Origin: Lentihominibacter butyricus
GTDB taxonomy: Bacteria > Bacillota > Clostridia > Peptostreptococcales > Anaerovoracaceae
Length of the DNA: 64,000 nucleotides
Direction: 5' to 3'
Assembly: GCF_025567305.1 (NCBI RefSeq)
Contig: NZ_JAOQJP010000002.1
Location: 62,001-126,000 of the forward strand
Below are positions 25,795 to 34,223 of the stretch, piece by piece. How positions within the stretch are numbered: position 1 is the first letter of the stretch; every line of letters starts with the position of its first letter. The notes beneath the pieces are model-generated. The model ran no database searches, had not been told where the DNA came from, and saw only the letters and a program-made list of their open reading frames with translations. A program made the translations under genes and the position numbers.

Positions 25795-26040
25795 TAACAA
25801 AACCATACCTCTATCCTTTCTGCGATATACAGCGGAACTTAACAGGATCTCGCATGCTGTGAGATCTCTGACTGGTATTTTACAATTTTTTCATTTATAC
25901 CGACTGTGATCGCAGCCGCCGGGAATTCTCGACTGCCCGGCCCTGTCAGATCAGTATGCTTTCGAAAAGCATAACACCCCTAAGGAACGTGGAGAGCTCA
26001 GTTTCATATCGTGCTCTCCGTGTTCCGATTTCTTTATTTT
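25795..26040 (+). ncRNA. Candidate structured RNA, about 240 nt
   Basis: It is bounded by a consensus promoter and an intrinsic terminator. A closing helix CTGCGAT (25820-25826) / ATCGCAG (25909-25915) extends by ACAG / CTGT (25829-25832 / 25904-25907). It encloses GATCTC / GAGATC (25846-25866) and GGTAT / ATACC (25874-25901), giving a three-way junction. Then come GCCGGG / CCCGGC (25918-25941) and TATGCTTT / AAAGCATA (25955-25973), and finally the terminator. It does not match 6S, tmRNA, SRP RNA or a riboswitch motif that I can recognise. It could be a stand-alone RNA or a leader that controls the unknown gene at 26247. Confidence 0.5.
25984..26035 (+). terminator. Intrinsic terminator of the putative RNA
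   Basis: GGAAC-GT-GGAGAGC and GCTCTCC-GT-GTTCC form a 12-bp stem (25984-26026) with a symmetric GT/GT mismatch, followed by the U-rich tail GATTTCTTTATTTT. Confidence 0.75.
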
Positions 26041-26246
26041 CGGTTTTGTCCTCAGGTGTCACAGATCCGCACCGCTGATGTACATGGACTTTTGATGCCG
26101 CTTAGGGGGTTTGTTGATGAATTCACGGCGCAGATGTGTTATACTTGTTCTGTTATTATGCCTGTCCGACGCATGACCGGACGCCACACGCCCCGGCGCC
26201 GCACGGCACGACCGGGCGTCACAAAACAGTAGAAAGGATTTTTTAT

Positions 26247-26777
26247 ATGGCACAGAACAGTACTGTCAGCAGATTATATTTTGCAATCATAATAGAGGAA
26301 AACGACCAGGGTTTTCACAGGGAGTCACTGTGGTACGGCGGATCTCCGGAGAATCTCGGCCTCACTATCATCGATACGATGAAAGACTGGTATGAACCAT
26401 TCAAAGATAAGCTCGATGGATCGATCGTCAGATATCATGAGATGCTCGAAAACAAGGATGAGCTCACATTTGACAAGATAGCCGGCGAAGCTTTCAATGC
26501 AGACGGCATGATGATGTACGTGGATATGAGCAACGACCTCAACGTCATGTTCAGCTTCATCATCCGTGAGATATGCAGCATATTCGGAAAAGAAGGCGAA
26601 ACGCCTGAATCATTCGCAAGCCTGGCCGAATTCAAAAATCACTTCATCGAGAAGTACGACATCGACCAGGTGTTCAGAGATCTGCTCGAAGGCGTCAACG
26701 AGGCGACGATCTCAAATGCGCTCGTTGTGATAGACATGAAATACGGCTACACTGCCAGACATTTCCGCAGCAACTAG
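26247..26777 (+). CDS. Conserved-looking hypothetical protein
   Basis: 176 residues from the ATG at 26247-26249, with AGAAAGGA eight bases upstream. The in-frame extension to 26136 runs through a GC-rich stretch with no ribosome site. I do not recognise the family. The protein is acidic and soluble, with no signal or membrane helix. It is mostly helical by eye, and contains aromatic-rich motifs (RESLWYGGSPENLG, MKDWYEPFK) and a C-terminus VIDMKYGYTARHF. It lies between two GPH-type transporter genes and downstream of a candidate structured RNA. A terminator at 26793 follows it, so it is a single-gene unit. Confidence 0.7.
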   Translation: MAQNSTVSRLYFAIIIEENDQGFHRESLWYGGSPENLGLTIIDTMKDWYEPFKDKLDGSIVRYHEMLENKDELTFDKIAGEAFNADGMMMYVDMSNDLNVMFSFIIREICSIFGKEGETPESFASLAEFKNHFIEKYDIDQVFRDLLEGVNEATISNALVVIDMKYGYTARHFRSN

Positions 26778-26792
26778 ATCATGCTCACGCAC

Positions 26793-26826
26793 GCCTGCCG
26801 GAACAGACATCCGCGCAGGCTTTTTA
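26793..26826 (+). terminator. Intrinsic terminator
   Basis: GCCTGC (26793-26798) pairs with GCAGGC (26815-26820), followed by TTTTT. It ends the unknown gene at 26247-26777. Confidence 0.8.
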
Positions 26827-26903
26827 GTGCGCTGCCCTTTTGCATAAAAAAATCTGCTATCAAATATACTAACGGACTCACCAAAGGAGGGTGAAAATTT
26901 TAA

Positions 26904-28268
26904 ATGACAAAAGCATCATTCATGGAAAAGACAGGTTATGGTATAGCTTCACTCGCCGACTCGATCTCATACAACTTTGTAGGCACGTTTTTCCTGTTCT
27001 TTCTAACCACGGTCGCAGGCATATCTCCCGGAATCGCAGGTATGATAATAGCGATCGGTTCAGGCTGGAACGCAGTATTCAATCCCATCATGGGATACTT
27101 TTCGGACAACGTTTCTACACGTTTCGGCAGGCGCAGGCCTATAATATTCGTGTCTTCCATACTGCTGGGAATAATGCTTTTCGTGATGTTCACCGATATT
27201 GACGCATCCTCCGCATTCAAGCCTATATACTACGGCCTGATGACGGTGCTGTTCTGGAGCTGCTTCACGGGTTTTTTCATTCCGTACAATGCGCTCGGCA
27301 CCGATTACGCCTCAAGCTACGACGAACGGACTTCGATACGTTCATTCGCATCATTTTTCAATATGGTCGGCAATATGTTCTGCATGGTCATGCCCACGAT
27401 CATCGTTGAATTTCTCGAGCACCGCGGGATGACCACTGCTCACGCATGGTCTGTGACCGGCGGGTTCCTCGGAGCACTGACGATGATAACGATAATAATC
27501 ACCGTGATCGTCTCAAAAAACAGAGACCTGCCGCGTGAAAAACACGATGTTCCCGAGGCCTCAGTCCATAAAAAGCAGTTCTCGCTTCTGAACATATTCA
27601 GAGAATACATATCCGTAGCAAAGCTGCGCCCTATGAAATATCTCATCGCCGCGAGTCTGTGCTCACTGATACTTTACACGATGCTGATGTCGAACATGCT
27701 CTATTTTCTCACTTACAACCTCGGCATGTCGGCCGTACAGATATCGTTCTGCTTTTTCCTGCGTTCCGCACTGGGGATCGCATTCATCCCTGTTGCGGGA
27801 AAGCTGTCAGCGGTGTTCGATAAGCGTATCGCGCTCATCATCTGTTATATCGCGGGAATGACGGGAATGATCGTGCTGCGCTTCGTGGAGCTCAGCGGCT
27901 TTGGCGGTGCTCTTGTCTACATGTTTTTCATGAGCATATGCACTACTATATACTGGCAGATCATGCCGTCGATATTCTACGATGTATGCGACTATGACAC
28001 CAGAGTCTCGGGGAAAAAACGCGAAGCGACGATCCTCTCGTTCCAGGGACTCGTCGAAGCGTTCGCCGCAGGTATCGGAGGTCAGATCCTCGGCATCATA
28101 CTGCAGATCGCCGGCTTTGACGGAAACGCCGCGGCTCAGACTGCGACAGCGATGACATGGATAGAGAACTCCGCGACCGTGCTGCCCATGATCTTCATGG
28201 TCATAGCGATCATAGCACTTTACAAATATCCTCTGAGAAGAGAACATTCGCATAATGCAGGTCATTAG
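26904..28268 (+). CDS. GPH/MFS_2-type symporter
   Basis: 454 residues, paralogous to the transporter at 24001-25446. The N-terminal block (KTGYGIASLADSISYNFVGTFFLFFLT) and the signature NPIMGYFSDNVSTRFGRRRP are clear, with about 12 hydrophobic helices. The ATG at 26904 lies 13 bases after AAGGAGG, slightly far. An alternative GTG at 26891 is out of frame. It has no adjacent enzyme gene, so the substrate is open. Codon use is like its neighbours. It ends before a hairpin-rich spacer. Confidence 0.88.
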   Translation: MTKASFMEKTGYGIASLADSISYNFVGTFFLFFLTTVAGISPGIAGMIIAIGSGWNAVFNPIMGYFSDNVSTRFGRRRPIIFVSSILLGIMLFVMFTDIDASSAFKPIYYGLMTVLFWSCFTGFFIPYNALGTDYASSYDERTSIRSFASFFNMVGNMFCMVMPTIIVEFLEHRGMTTAHAWSVTGGFLGALTMITIIITVIVSKNRDLPREKHDVPEASVHKKQFSLLNIFREYISVAKLRPMKYLIAASLCSLILYTMLMSNMLYFLTYNLGMSAVQISFCFFLRSALGIAFIPVAGKLSAVFDKRIALIICYIAGMTGMIVLRFVELSGFGGALVYMFFMSICTTIYWQIMPSIFYDVCDYDTRVSGKKREATILSFQGLVEAFAAGIGGQILGIILQIAGFDGNAAAQTATAMTWIENSATVLPMIFMVIAIIALYKYPLRREHSHNAGH

Positions 28269-28575
28269 TCGAGATACCAATAATCAGTTTGCTGCATCGT
28301 ATTTTTAGCATTTTTCTTGAAAAACAGGGGCTCGCGGCGGAGCCGATTACCAAAATACAAAACCCGGACGTTCCATATTGGTAATTTTTCAAGAAAAACT
28401 GCGCTTTTACATAAGAAAAATACCAAGAATGCCCCTCACAGATAACATCCTTGGTATTTGTCTCTCTGAAAACCCTTTACTTTCAAGGAAAAATGCCAAA
28501 TCATATGGAGTAAGTACAGGTTCTTGGTAAAACTCGCATATGACTCTGTATTGCTCAGCTGTGTGCTCTGACGGC
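28269..28575. other. Convergent intergenic region with TTGGTAA-type hairpins
   Basis: 307 bases without a gene. Three hairpins with TTGGTA-type stems (28346-28385, 28420-28457, 28494-28530) fill most of it. Confidence 0.65.
28346..28530. repeat. Three TTGGTAA-type hairpins
   Basis: ATTACCAA / TTGGTAAT (28346-28385, loop 24), ATACCAAG / CTTGGTAT (28420-28457, loop 22) and TGCCAA / TTGGTA (about 28494-28530, one G-U pair, loop about 24). Stems agree and loops do not. Confidence 0.6.
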
Positions 28576-29280
28576 CTACAGGCTCCGGAGATACTCGATC
28601 TCCTCTCTGGTCAGCTTCCTGTAGTGCCCTTCCTTCATCCTGCCGAGCCTGATCTCCCCGATCGACACACGCTTGAGCTCCTGGACCCTGTTGCCGACCG
28701 CCGCGAACATCTTTCGCACCTGACGGTTCTTGCCTTCTCTGATGCTGATCTCCACGACCGCATACCGAGGCATCTGCTTTACCAGCTTCACCTTTGCCGG
28801 CGACGTCACAAATCCCCCGATGTCCACGCCGCGGCGCAGCTTTGCAAGTCTGGAACCAGAGATCACACCCTCGACTCTGGCAACGTAAGTCTTATAGACC
28901 TCATGCTTCGGATGCGTGAGCGTGTATGTGAGCTGCCCGTCGTTCGTCATTATCAGCAGCCCTGTAGTATTGTAGTCGAGCCTGCCGACAGGGAACAGTC
29001 TCTCCGGGATATCCGTCACGAGGTCCGCAACTGTCGCCCTTTCCCTGTCATCCTCCATCGAAGTGATGTACCCGAGGGGCTTGTTCACTGCGATATACAC
29101 ATTCTTGTGCGCCGCACTGATGACGCTGCCGTTGACCTCGACGACATCACCCTCGCCGACCTGCGCGCCCGCCTCCTTTACAACGACGCCGTTTATCCTG
29201 ACGTTCCCGTTCGCCACGAGATCGTCCGCCTTTCGCCTGCTGCATATCCCTGCAGACGCTATATATTTATTGATCCTCAT
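28576..29280 (-). CDS. RsuA/RluB-family pseudouridine synthase
   Basis: 234 residues from the ATG at 29278-29280, with GGAGGG four bases upstream. A 13-residue upstream extension has no such site. An S4 RNA-binding domain (MRINKYIASAGICSRRKADDLV, residues 1-60) is followed by the catalytic domain with the conserved GRLDYNTTGLLIMTNDG, where the Asp is the nucleophile. Later motifs are REGKNRQVRKMFAAVG. The enzyme converts uridine to pseudouridine at a specific rRNA site. Members of this family modify 16S or 23S rRNA, and the exact target is not clear from sequence alone. It is a single-gene unit reading left. Confidence 0.93.
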   Translation of the reverse strand: MRINKYIASAGICSRRKADDLVANGNVRINGVVVKEAGAQVGEGDVVEVNGSVISAAHKNVYIAVNKPLGYITSMEDDRERATVADLVTDIPERLFPVGRLDYNTTGLLIMTNDGQLTYTLTHPKHEVYKTYVARVEGVISGSRLAKLRRGVDIGGFVTSPAKVKLVKQMPRYAVVEISIREGKNRQVRKMFAAVGNRVQELKRVSIGEIRLGRMKEGHYRKLTREEIEYLRSL

Positions 29281-29339
29281 TATGCCCTCCATAAAGCCAT
29301 GCTGCAGAGACTGCTGCACTTTGTCATAAATTTTAATAC

Positions 29340-29368
29340 TTGATACGATATTTGCTCTGATATATAGT
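29340..29368 (+). promoter_or_regulatory. Sigma-A-like promoter of the DUF815 gene
   Basis: TTGATA (29340-29345), a 17-base spacer and TATAGT (29363-29368), 54 bases before the start codon. Confidence 0.6.
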
Positions 29369-29421
29369 ATAATAAATGAAACTTGTCAATACAACAGATT
29401 TTGATCCACAGGAGATGAGAC

Positions 29422-30615
29422 ATGAAAAAATATTTTAATCAGCTTATGATGGAAATAGAGTCGCTGACGGTTTTTTCGAGCATCAGAGACGACAGGGCGA
29501 TCACCGGATTCACAGACATGCTCCGCGCGGTAGACGAGAAGGACACTGCGGCGGCAGTCAGACACTACAGTGAATTCGTGTCGCAGCTGTACCACGAAAC
29601 AGCAAGCCTCACAGACTATATCAGGACACTCGTCCTGCAGGACGATAATTTTTATGTAAAGAACAGTGCCGCCGGCATGCATATGGATCACGAGATAGAA
29701 GTGGCTATGGAAAACGAGCTGATGATACTGCAGGAGCTCGCTTCGCTGAAAGCATCCACAGTCCGTGATTTTATCGGGTATGACGGATATCTGCCGTCGT
29801 GGACGGTACGTCAGATAGACCTGCAGTATGATTTCATGGAAAAGCTCAGCAATATCAGCAGGACAGGCTACGGCATCTATGCAAAATACAGCTTTTTCAG
29901 ACTGGAGGACGGAGAGATCGTTCCTGTCGCTCATCCTGACTACCAGCGTCTCGACGAGCTGTTCGGCTACGAGAGAGAACGCGACATAATCATCAGGAAC
30001 ACGACATCGTTTGCAAAAGGCCAGGGAGCCAGCAACATGTTGCTTTACGGAGACGCCGGCACCGGCAAGAGCTCGACGATCAAGGCAGTATGCGCCAGCC
30101 TCGCGCCGAAGGGACTTTGCATCATAGAAGTGAAGAAGAACCAGCTCTACCAGATCCCTAAACTGATGGAGGAGCTCGCAGCCAACCCGCTCAGATTCGT
30201 ACTGTTCATAGACGATCTCAGCTTCACGGGCAACGACGACAACTTCTCGGCGCTGAAAGCCACGCTCGAGGGCGGTGTCTCCGGCTGCGGAGACAATGTC
30301 GTGATCTACGCCACGAGCAACCGCAGACATCTCGTGAAGGAGAGCTTTGCAGACAGAGTCGGCGACGAGCTGCATCTGAACGATACGATGCAGGAGACGA
30401 TGAGTTTATCGGCAAGATTCGGACTCACTGTGACGTTCCAGAAGCCTGACAAGGAAGAATATCTGCAGATCGTAAAATCACTCGCCGCAGAATATGGCGT
30501 CAAAATGGATGAAGCTGAACTTTTCCGCAGAGCAGAAGCTCACGCTATCAGGAAGAACGGCAGGAGCCCGAGGACCGCAAAGCAGTTCATCGAGCTTCTC
30601 AAGATCGGAGTATAA
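29422..30615 (+). CDS. DUF815-type AAA+ ATPase
   Basis: 397 residues. The N-terminal 180 residues are helical. The ATPase domain begins near 190 with Walker A GDAGTGKSS, then LRFVLFIDDLSF (Walker B) and VIYATSNRRHLV (sensor 1). The distinctive central block LKATLEGGVSG and the arginine-bearing RSPRTAKQF near the end match the family. It is cytoplasmic. Its cellular task is not established. The ATG has AGGAG upstream, and the gene is flanked by a promoter and a bidirectional terminator, so it is expressed alone. Confidence 0.88.
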   Translation: MKKYFNQLMMEIESLTVFSSIRDDRAITGFTDMLRAVDEKDTAAAVRHYSEFVSQLYHETASLTDYIRTLVLQDDNFYVKNSAAGMHMDHEIEVAMENELMILQELASLKASTVRDFIGYDGYLPSWTVRQIDLQYDFMEKLSNISRTGYGIYAKYSFFRLEDGEIVPVAHPDYQRLDELFGYERERDIIIRNTTSFAKGQGASNMLLYGDAGTGKSSTIKAVCASLAPKGLCIIEVKKNQLYQIPKLMEELAANPLRFVLFIDDLSFTGNDDNFSALKATLEGGVSGCGDNVVIYATSNRRHLVKESFADRVGDELHLNDTMQETMSLSARFGLTVTFQKPDKEEYLQIVKSLAAEYGVKMDEAELFRRAEAHAIRKNGRSPRTAKQFIELLKIGV

Positions 30616-30647
30616 CCGGTCGCACCGCCAAACACAACAATAAAAAC

Positions 30648-30691
30648 AGGACAGTCCGCATCAGTATATGCCGATGCAGGCTGTCCTTTTG
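30648..30691. terminator. Bidirectional terminator
   Basis: AGGACAG-N3-GCATC and GATGC-N3-CTGTCCT form a stem of about 12 bp. It is followed by TTTTG on the + strand and by GTTTTTATTG on the - strand, between convergent genes. Confidence 0.8.
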
Positions 30692-30713
30692 TATTTCGGA
30701 TCTCACTGAGACA

Positions 30714-32546
30714 TCACAGTGTCTTTTTGTTGTCTTCTACGAATCTCCTTATCTTTCTGGATGTATTCTTTTCGAATTCCGTATGTCTGAGATTTACTTT
30801 TTTTATCATCTTGTATCCCGGATTTGCAGCGTTGACCTTGTCCACGATGCTCCAGATGTACTTTCTGACTGCTTCATCGTCTTCCGCTTCATCGCCCATG
30901 GTCTCCTTTATCAGAGCCCAGTCGGGATAGATGCCGGCGACTATCAGCGTATCTCCGCTCTTGTCTCCGTCACCCCTGCCGCTGTCACCTTCGAAGACCA
31001 TCGACTCGACGATCTCATCGTGAAGCGACAGCTGGTATTCCAGCTCTTCAGGGAACACGTTCTTGCCGTTCTTCGTGATTATTACGTTCTTCTTTCTTCC
31101 GGTGATGACGATATATCCTTCATCATCTATATATCCCAGATCTCCGGTGTAGAACCATCCGTCCTTTATCACTTCCGCCGTAGCTTCAGGATTTTTGTAG
31201 TATCCGAGCATGATGTTGTCGCCCTTCAGGCAGATCTCGCCTACTCCGTCAGCGCCCGGTTCATTTATCCTGGCGTCGAACCCCGGGAACGCGATACCGC
31301 AGGAGATGCTCTTCGGCTTGTTTTCCGGGTTCAGTGCTCCCATCGGCGCGGCTTCCGAAAGGCCGTATCCCTGAAGCGCCATTATCCCAAAGCTCTGCAG
31401 ATCTTCGAGTATCTCGGGATTTATCGCAGCTCCGCCGCATATCATCATCCTCATCCTGCCGCCGAGAGTCTGCTTGATCTCTTTGAAAAACAGGTTCGTC
31501 AGGTCGATATTGAGTTTCTTCGCGGCATTGCATATCTTCATGGCCTTACGCACGGTCTTTTCCTTGCCCTTTGCGCGGATGCCCTTCCATATCGCCTTGT
31601 GCAGCGCCTCGAATATCGCAGGCACGGCCAGCAGGAACGTCGGATGGACCTCCTGGATGTTTTTCACTATATACTTCAGCCCCTCGCAGTGCGCGATCGC
31701 GCCGCCTTTATAAAGAGGCATGATGAAATTGCACGTGCATTCGAAGGTATGGTGTATCGGCAGCACCGAGAAAAATATGTCGCTCGGCAGGAAGTCCACC
31801 AGCGTCGGCGATACCATCAGGTCAGCGACGATGTTCCTGTGCGAAAGCATTATTCCCTTCGCCATTCCTGTCGTTCCTGATGTGAATATGATTATACTCA
31901 TTTCTCTGCTGTCGATCTGCGCATCGAGGAACGATCTGTCGCCGTCCGCGATCAGCCGCCGGCCTTCTTCGAGCAGCTCCCACTGCGACAGGATACCGTC
32001 TGCGCCTTTACGCCTGTCCTGGGATATCAGCAGCTCCAGGCTCGTCCCGCCTTCCTGCATCATCCTGACGAAAGTATCCTCGCGCTTTTCATCAAAAATA
32101 ACAGCAGAACACTCTGCTTCAATTATCAGATTCCTGAGTTCATCGTACGGCAGCTCCTTGTCGAGCGGCACCACGATGCCCGTACCGCACACCGTTCCCA
32201 GATATCCGATGCCCCACATGTATGTGGTCTCGCCTATCACCGCGATCCGGCGGTCCTTCATGCCGTTGGCGATCAGCGCCGTACCCATGGCATTCACATC
32301 ATCAAAGACCTCCCGATGTGTTATCGTTTTGTACGGCCCTTTTTCGAATTTAGTGTAAAACGCGATGCCGTCGCCGTAAAGTTCTGCACTGGACTGCAGC
32401 ATCTGCTTTATATTTATTACAGGTCTGTTGGTCAGATGCTGGACTCCCGGCCGCTTGTCATCTATCTGACACTGTATCAGCGCCTTCGCCCACTCCCAGT
32501 CCTCTGCCTGCATTCTTGTGTACTCTTCCTGTGAAACCGGCTTCAT
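30714..32546 (-). CDS. Long-chain acyl-CoA synthetase-like AMP-forming ligase
   Basis: 610 residues, typical length for AMP-forming acyl-CoA synthetases. The ATP/AMP motif IIFTSGTTGMAKGIMLSH is present near residue 210-230, followed by LQGYGLSEAAPMG and the hinge GWFYTGDLGYIDDEGYIVITGRKKN. The reaction joins a carboxylic acid, ATP and CoA to give acyl-CoA. The C-terminus (NTSRKIRRFVEDNKK) matches the long-chain group. It is cytoplasmic or peripheral to the membrane. The ATG at 32544-32546 has AAGGAGAGA upstream. It is a single leftward gene with its own promoter. Confidence 0.92.
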   Translation of the reverse strand: MKPVSQEEYTRMQAEDWEWAKALIQCQIDDKRPGVQHLTNRPVINIKQMLQSSAELYGDGIAFYTKFEKGPYKTITHREVFDDVNAMGTALIANGMKDRRIAVIGETTYMWGIGYLGTVCGTGIVVPLDKELPYDELRNLIIEAECSAVIFDEKREDTFVRMMQEGGTSLELLISQDRRKGADGILSQWELLEEGRRLIADGDRSFLDAQIDSREMSIIIFTSGTTGMAKGIMLSHRNIVADLMVSPTLVDFLPSDIFFSVLPIHHTFECTCNFIMPLYKGGAIAHCEGLKYIVKNIQEVHPTFLLAVPAIFEALHKAIWKGIRAKGKEKTVRKAMKICNAAKKLNIDLTNLFFKEIKQTLGGRMRMMICGGAAINPEILEDLQSFGIMALQGYGLSEAAPMGALNPENKPKSISCGIAFPGFDARINEPGADGVGEICLKGDNIMLGYYKNPEATAEVIKDGWFYTGDLGYIDDEGYIVITGRKKNVIITKNGKNVFPEELEYQLSLHDEIVESMVFEGDSGRGDGDKSGDTLIVAGIYPDWALIKETMGDEAEDDEAVRKYIWSIVDKVNAANPGYKMIKKVNLRHTEFEKNTSRKIRRFVEDNKKTL

Positions 32547-32625
32547 TTATCTCTCCTTGGATCCCGAGTCTGTATTTTTACACATGTAAATATATGTAAA
32601 GCTCTGGAATTTTCTAACTATTTAG

Positions 32626-32654
32626 ACAGTATCATCTGCGCAGGCGTATGTCAA
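32626..32654 (-). promoter_or_regulatory. Probable promoter of the acyl-CoA synthetase gene
   Basis: On the - strand: TTGACA (32649-32654), a 17-base spacer and TACTGT (32626-32631). Confidence 0.5.
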
Positions 32655-32751
32655 GAACAAAGTCTTGTTTTAAGTGCAGGTTTATATGTGTATTTATTCT
32701 AAATTTCATTTTAAGAGATCCCGCTGCTCCACATGTATCGCAGCGCTGCGT

Positions 32752-33483
32752 TTACTGGTTTCTCATCTGCCTGAGGAAAAGCAGCACGGCGGCAGCACCG
32801 ACTGCTGCAGCATATGCAAGCACCCACCATATATGAGGGAAGATATCCGCATAACTGCCGCTGAGCACGGCCCTTTCCATCTCTACCGCATGCACGAACG
32901 GAAGCATGTCTGCGATCTTTCTGAATACACTGCCTACGAGATCCAGATCGAACCAGACTCCGGACAGCCACGCTGTCAGATTCGTGAGCAGCGCCCCGCA
33001 GACGCCGCCGACCTGCTTTACAGTAAAAACACTGCCGCACAAGAGCCCCAGAGCTATGAAAAACAGTGAAACAGGTATCACGAACAGTATCGCATATACT
33101 ATCGTGACTGTGATATCAAGACCGAGTATCACCGCAGCTATATAGCACACTATGCTCTGCGCCAGCGCTATCGGCAGCACCGGCAGCATATATCCGAGTA
33201 TAAAGTCTGCAGCCGCCATCGGCGTCGTGTAAAGTCGCTGCAGGAATGCGCTTTCCCGATCTTTTGCGATCAGCGTCGCAGCGAACAGCGTCATGAACGA
33301 AAGGCCGAACACGGTTATCCCGGGCGTCAGCGAATCTATTTTAAACAGATCGACCGGCACATTGGCCTGTATCGCCGAAAGCAGCAGTATCAGCACTATA
33401 GGGAATCCGAGCCCGAATATGATGTTCAGCGGATCTCTCATGATCTCCTTTGCCGTTCTGCCTGAAAAAGTAAGCATCCTCAT
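32752..33483 (-). CDS. ABC-2-type transporter permease
   Basis: 243 residues with six hydrophobic helices, beginning MRMLTFSGRTAKEIMRDP and ending LLFLRQMRNQ. The pattern (first helix near 25-45, a periplasmic loop, then five clustered helices) is that of the membrane subunit of drug or bacteriocin ABC-2 exporters. Its ATG overlaps the end of the ATP-binding subunit gene by four bases (ATGA), so they are translated together. A TetR-type regulator heads the operon, which points to export of a toxic compound. Confidence 0.9.
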   Translation of the reverse strand: MRMLTFSGRTAKEIMRDPLNIIFGLGFPIVLILLLSAIQANVPVDLFKIDSLTPGITVFGLSFMTLFAATLIAKDRESAFLQRLYTTPMAAADFILGYMLPVLPIALAQSIVCYIAAVILGLDITVTIVYAILFVIPVSLFFIALGLLCGSVFTVKQVGGVCGALLTNLTAWLSGVWFDLDLVGSVFRKIADMLPFVHAVEMERAVLSGSYADIFPHIWWVLAYAAAVGAAAVLLFLRQMRNQ

Positions 33484-34208
33484 TGGCGGGCCTCCTTTAC
33501 TATAGCTACAAAAGCGTCTTCAAACCGTTCTCTGCCGCTTTGCTCCATGAGTTCAGCAGCCGTGCCGAGAGCCAGCAGCCTGCCGTCTTTCATGATTCCT
33601 ATACGGTCGGAGAGCATCTCTGCCTCCTCCATGTAATGCGTCGTGAGTATGATCGTGATCCTGCCCTTGAGCTCTCTGATGACGTCCCACAATTCGCTTC
33701 GCGCGATCACGTCGAGGCCCAGCGTCGGCTCGTCGAGGAACAGTATTTCCGGTTCTCCGATGAGCGCCATCGCGATGCTGAGTCTGCGCTGCCAGCCACC
33801 GGAAAGTTTTCCCGCCTTTTTTTCCATGATCTGTCCGAGGCTGAACCGGCCTGACAGTTCTTTGGTCTTCTGCTTCCTTTTCCCATGGCTGAATCCGTGA
33901 ATGCCGCACATAAACTCGAGGTTTTCCCTGACGGTCAGATTCGGCGCTATCGCGGTCTCCTGCGGGGATACACCTATCAGTTTTTTTACGTCCGAAGCCG
34001 CCGTCACTATGCTGCTGCCGTTCAGGAACGCATCTCCCGATGTCGGTTTCGCAAGACATGACAGCATCCTGATCGCTGTCGTCTTTCCCGCGCCGTTCAC
34101 CCCGAGCAGTGAAAACAGTTCACCTTTATGCACTGTCAGATCCAGTGCATCGACCGCTGTCAGGTCTTTATATATTTTGGTCAGTTTTACCGTTTTTATA
34201 GCATCCAT
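33480..34208 (-). CDS. ABC transporter ATP-binding protein
   Basis: 242 residues with Walker A GVNGAGKTT (near 36-44), Q-loop VSPQETAIAP, signature LSGGWQRRLSIAMAL, Walker B EILFLDEPTLGLD and H-loop LTTHYMEEAE. This set is the CcmA/DrrA-type subunit of ABC-2 exporters. It has AGGAGG upstream, starts 15 bases after the regulator gene and overlaps the permease gene by four bases. Confidence 0.95.
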   Translation of the reverse strand: MDAIKTVKLTKIYKDLTAVDALDLTVHKGELFSLLGVNGAGKTTAIRMLSCLAKPTSGDAFLNGSSIVTAASDVKKLIGVSPQETAIAPNLTVRENLEFMCGIHGFSHGKRKQKTKELSGRFSLGQIMEKKAGKLSGGWQRRLSIAMALIGEPEILFLDEPTLGLDVIARSELWDVIRELKGRITIILTTHYMEEAEMLSDRIGIMKDGRLLALGTAAELMEQSGRERFEDAFVAIVKEARQ

Positions 34209-34223
34209 AGTCTGCCTCCTATT

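Larger units (their letters stand above)
25447..26246. other. Long intergenic region with a predicted non-coding transcript
   Basis: 800 bases with no convincing protein gene. The left end holds the transporter promoter. The middle has a strong rightward promoter (25760-25788), a set of hairpins and a terminator (25984-26035). The right part (26041-26246) is the leader of the next gene, with a TATACT box at 26140-26145 but no clear -35. Confidence 0.65.

Noticed and set aside
30783..31880. 365-codon frame on the + strand inside the acyl-CoA synthetase gene
   Set aside because: Antisense to strong AMP-ligase motifs, no ribosome site, no recognisable domain.
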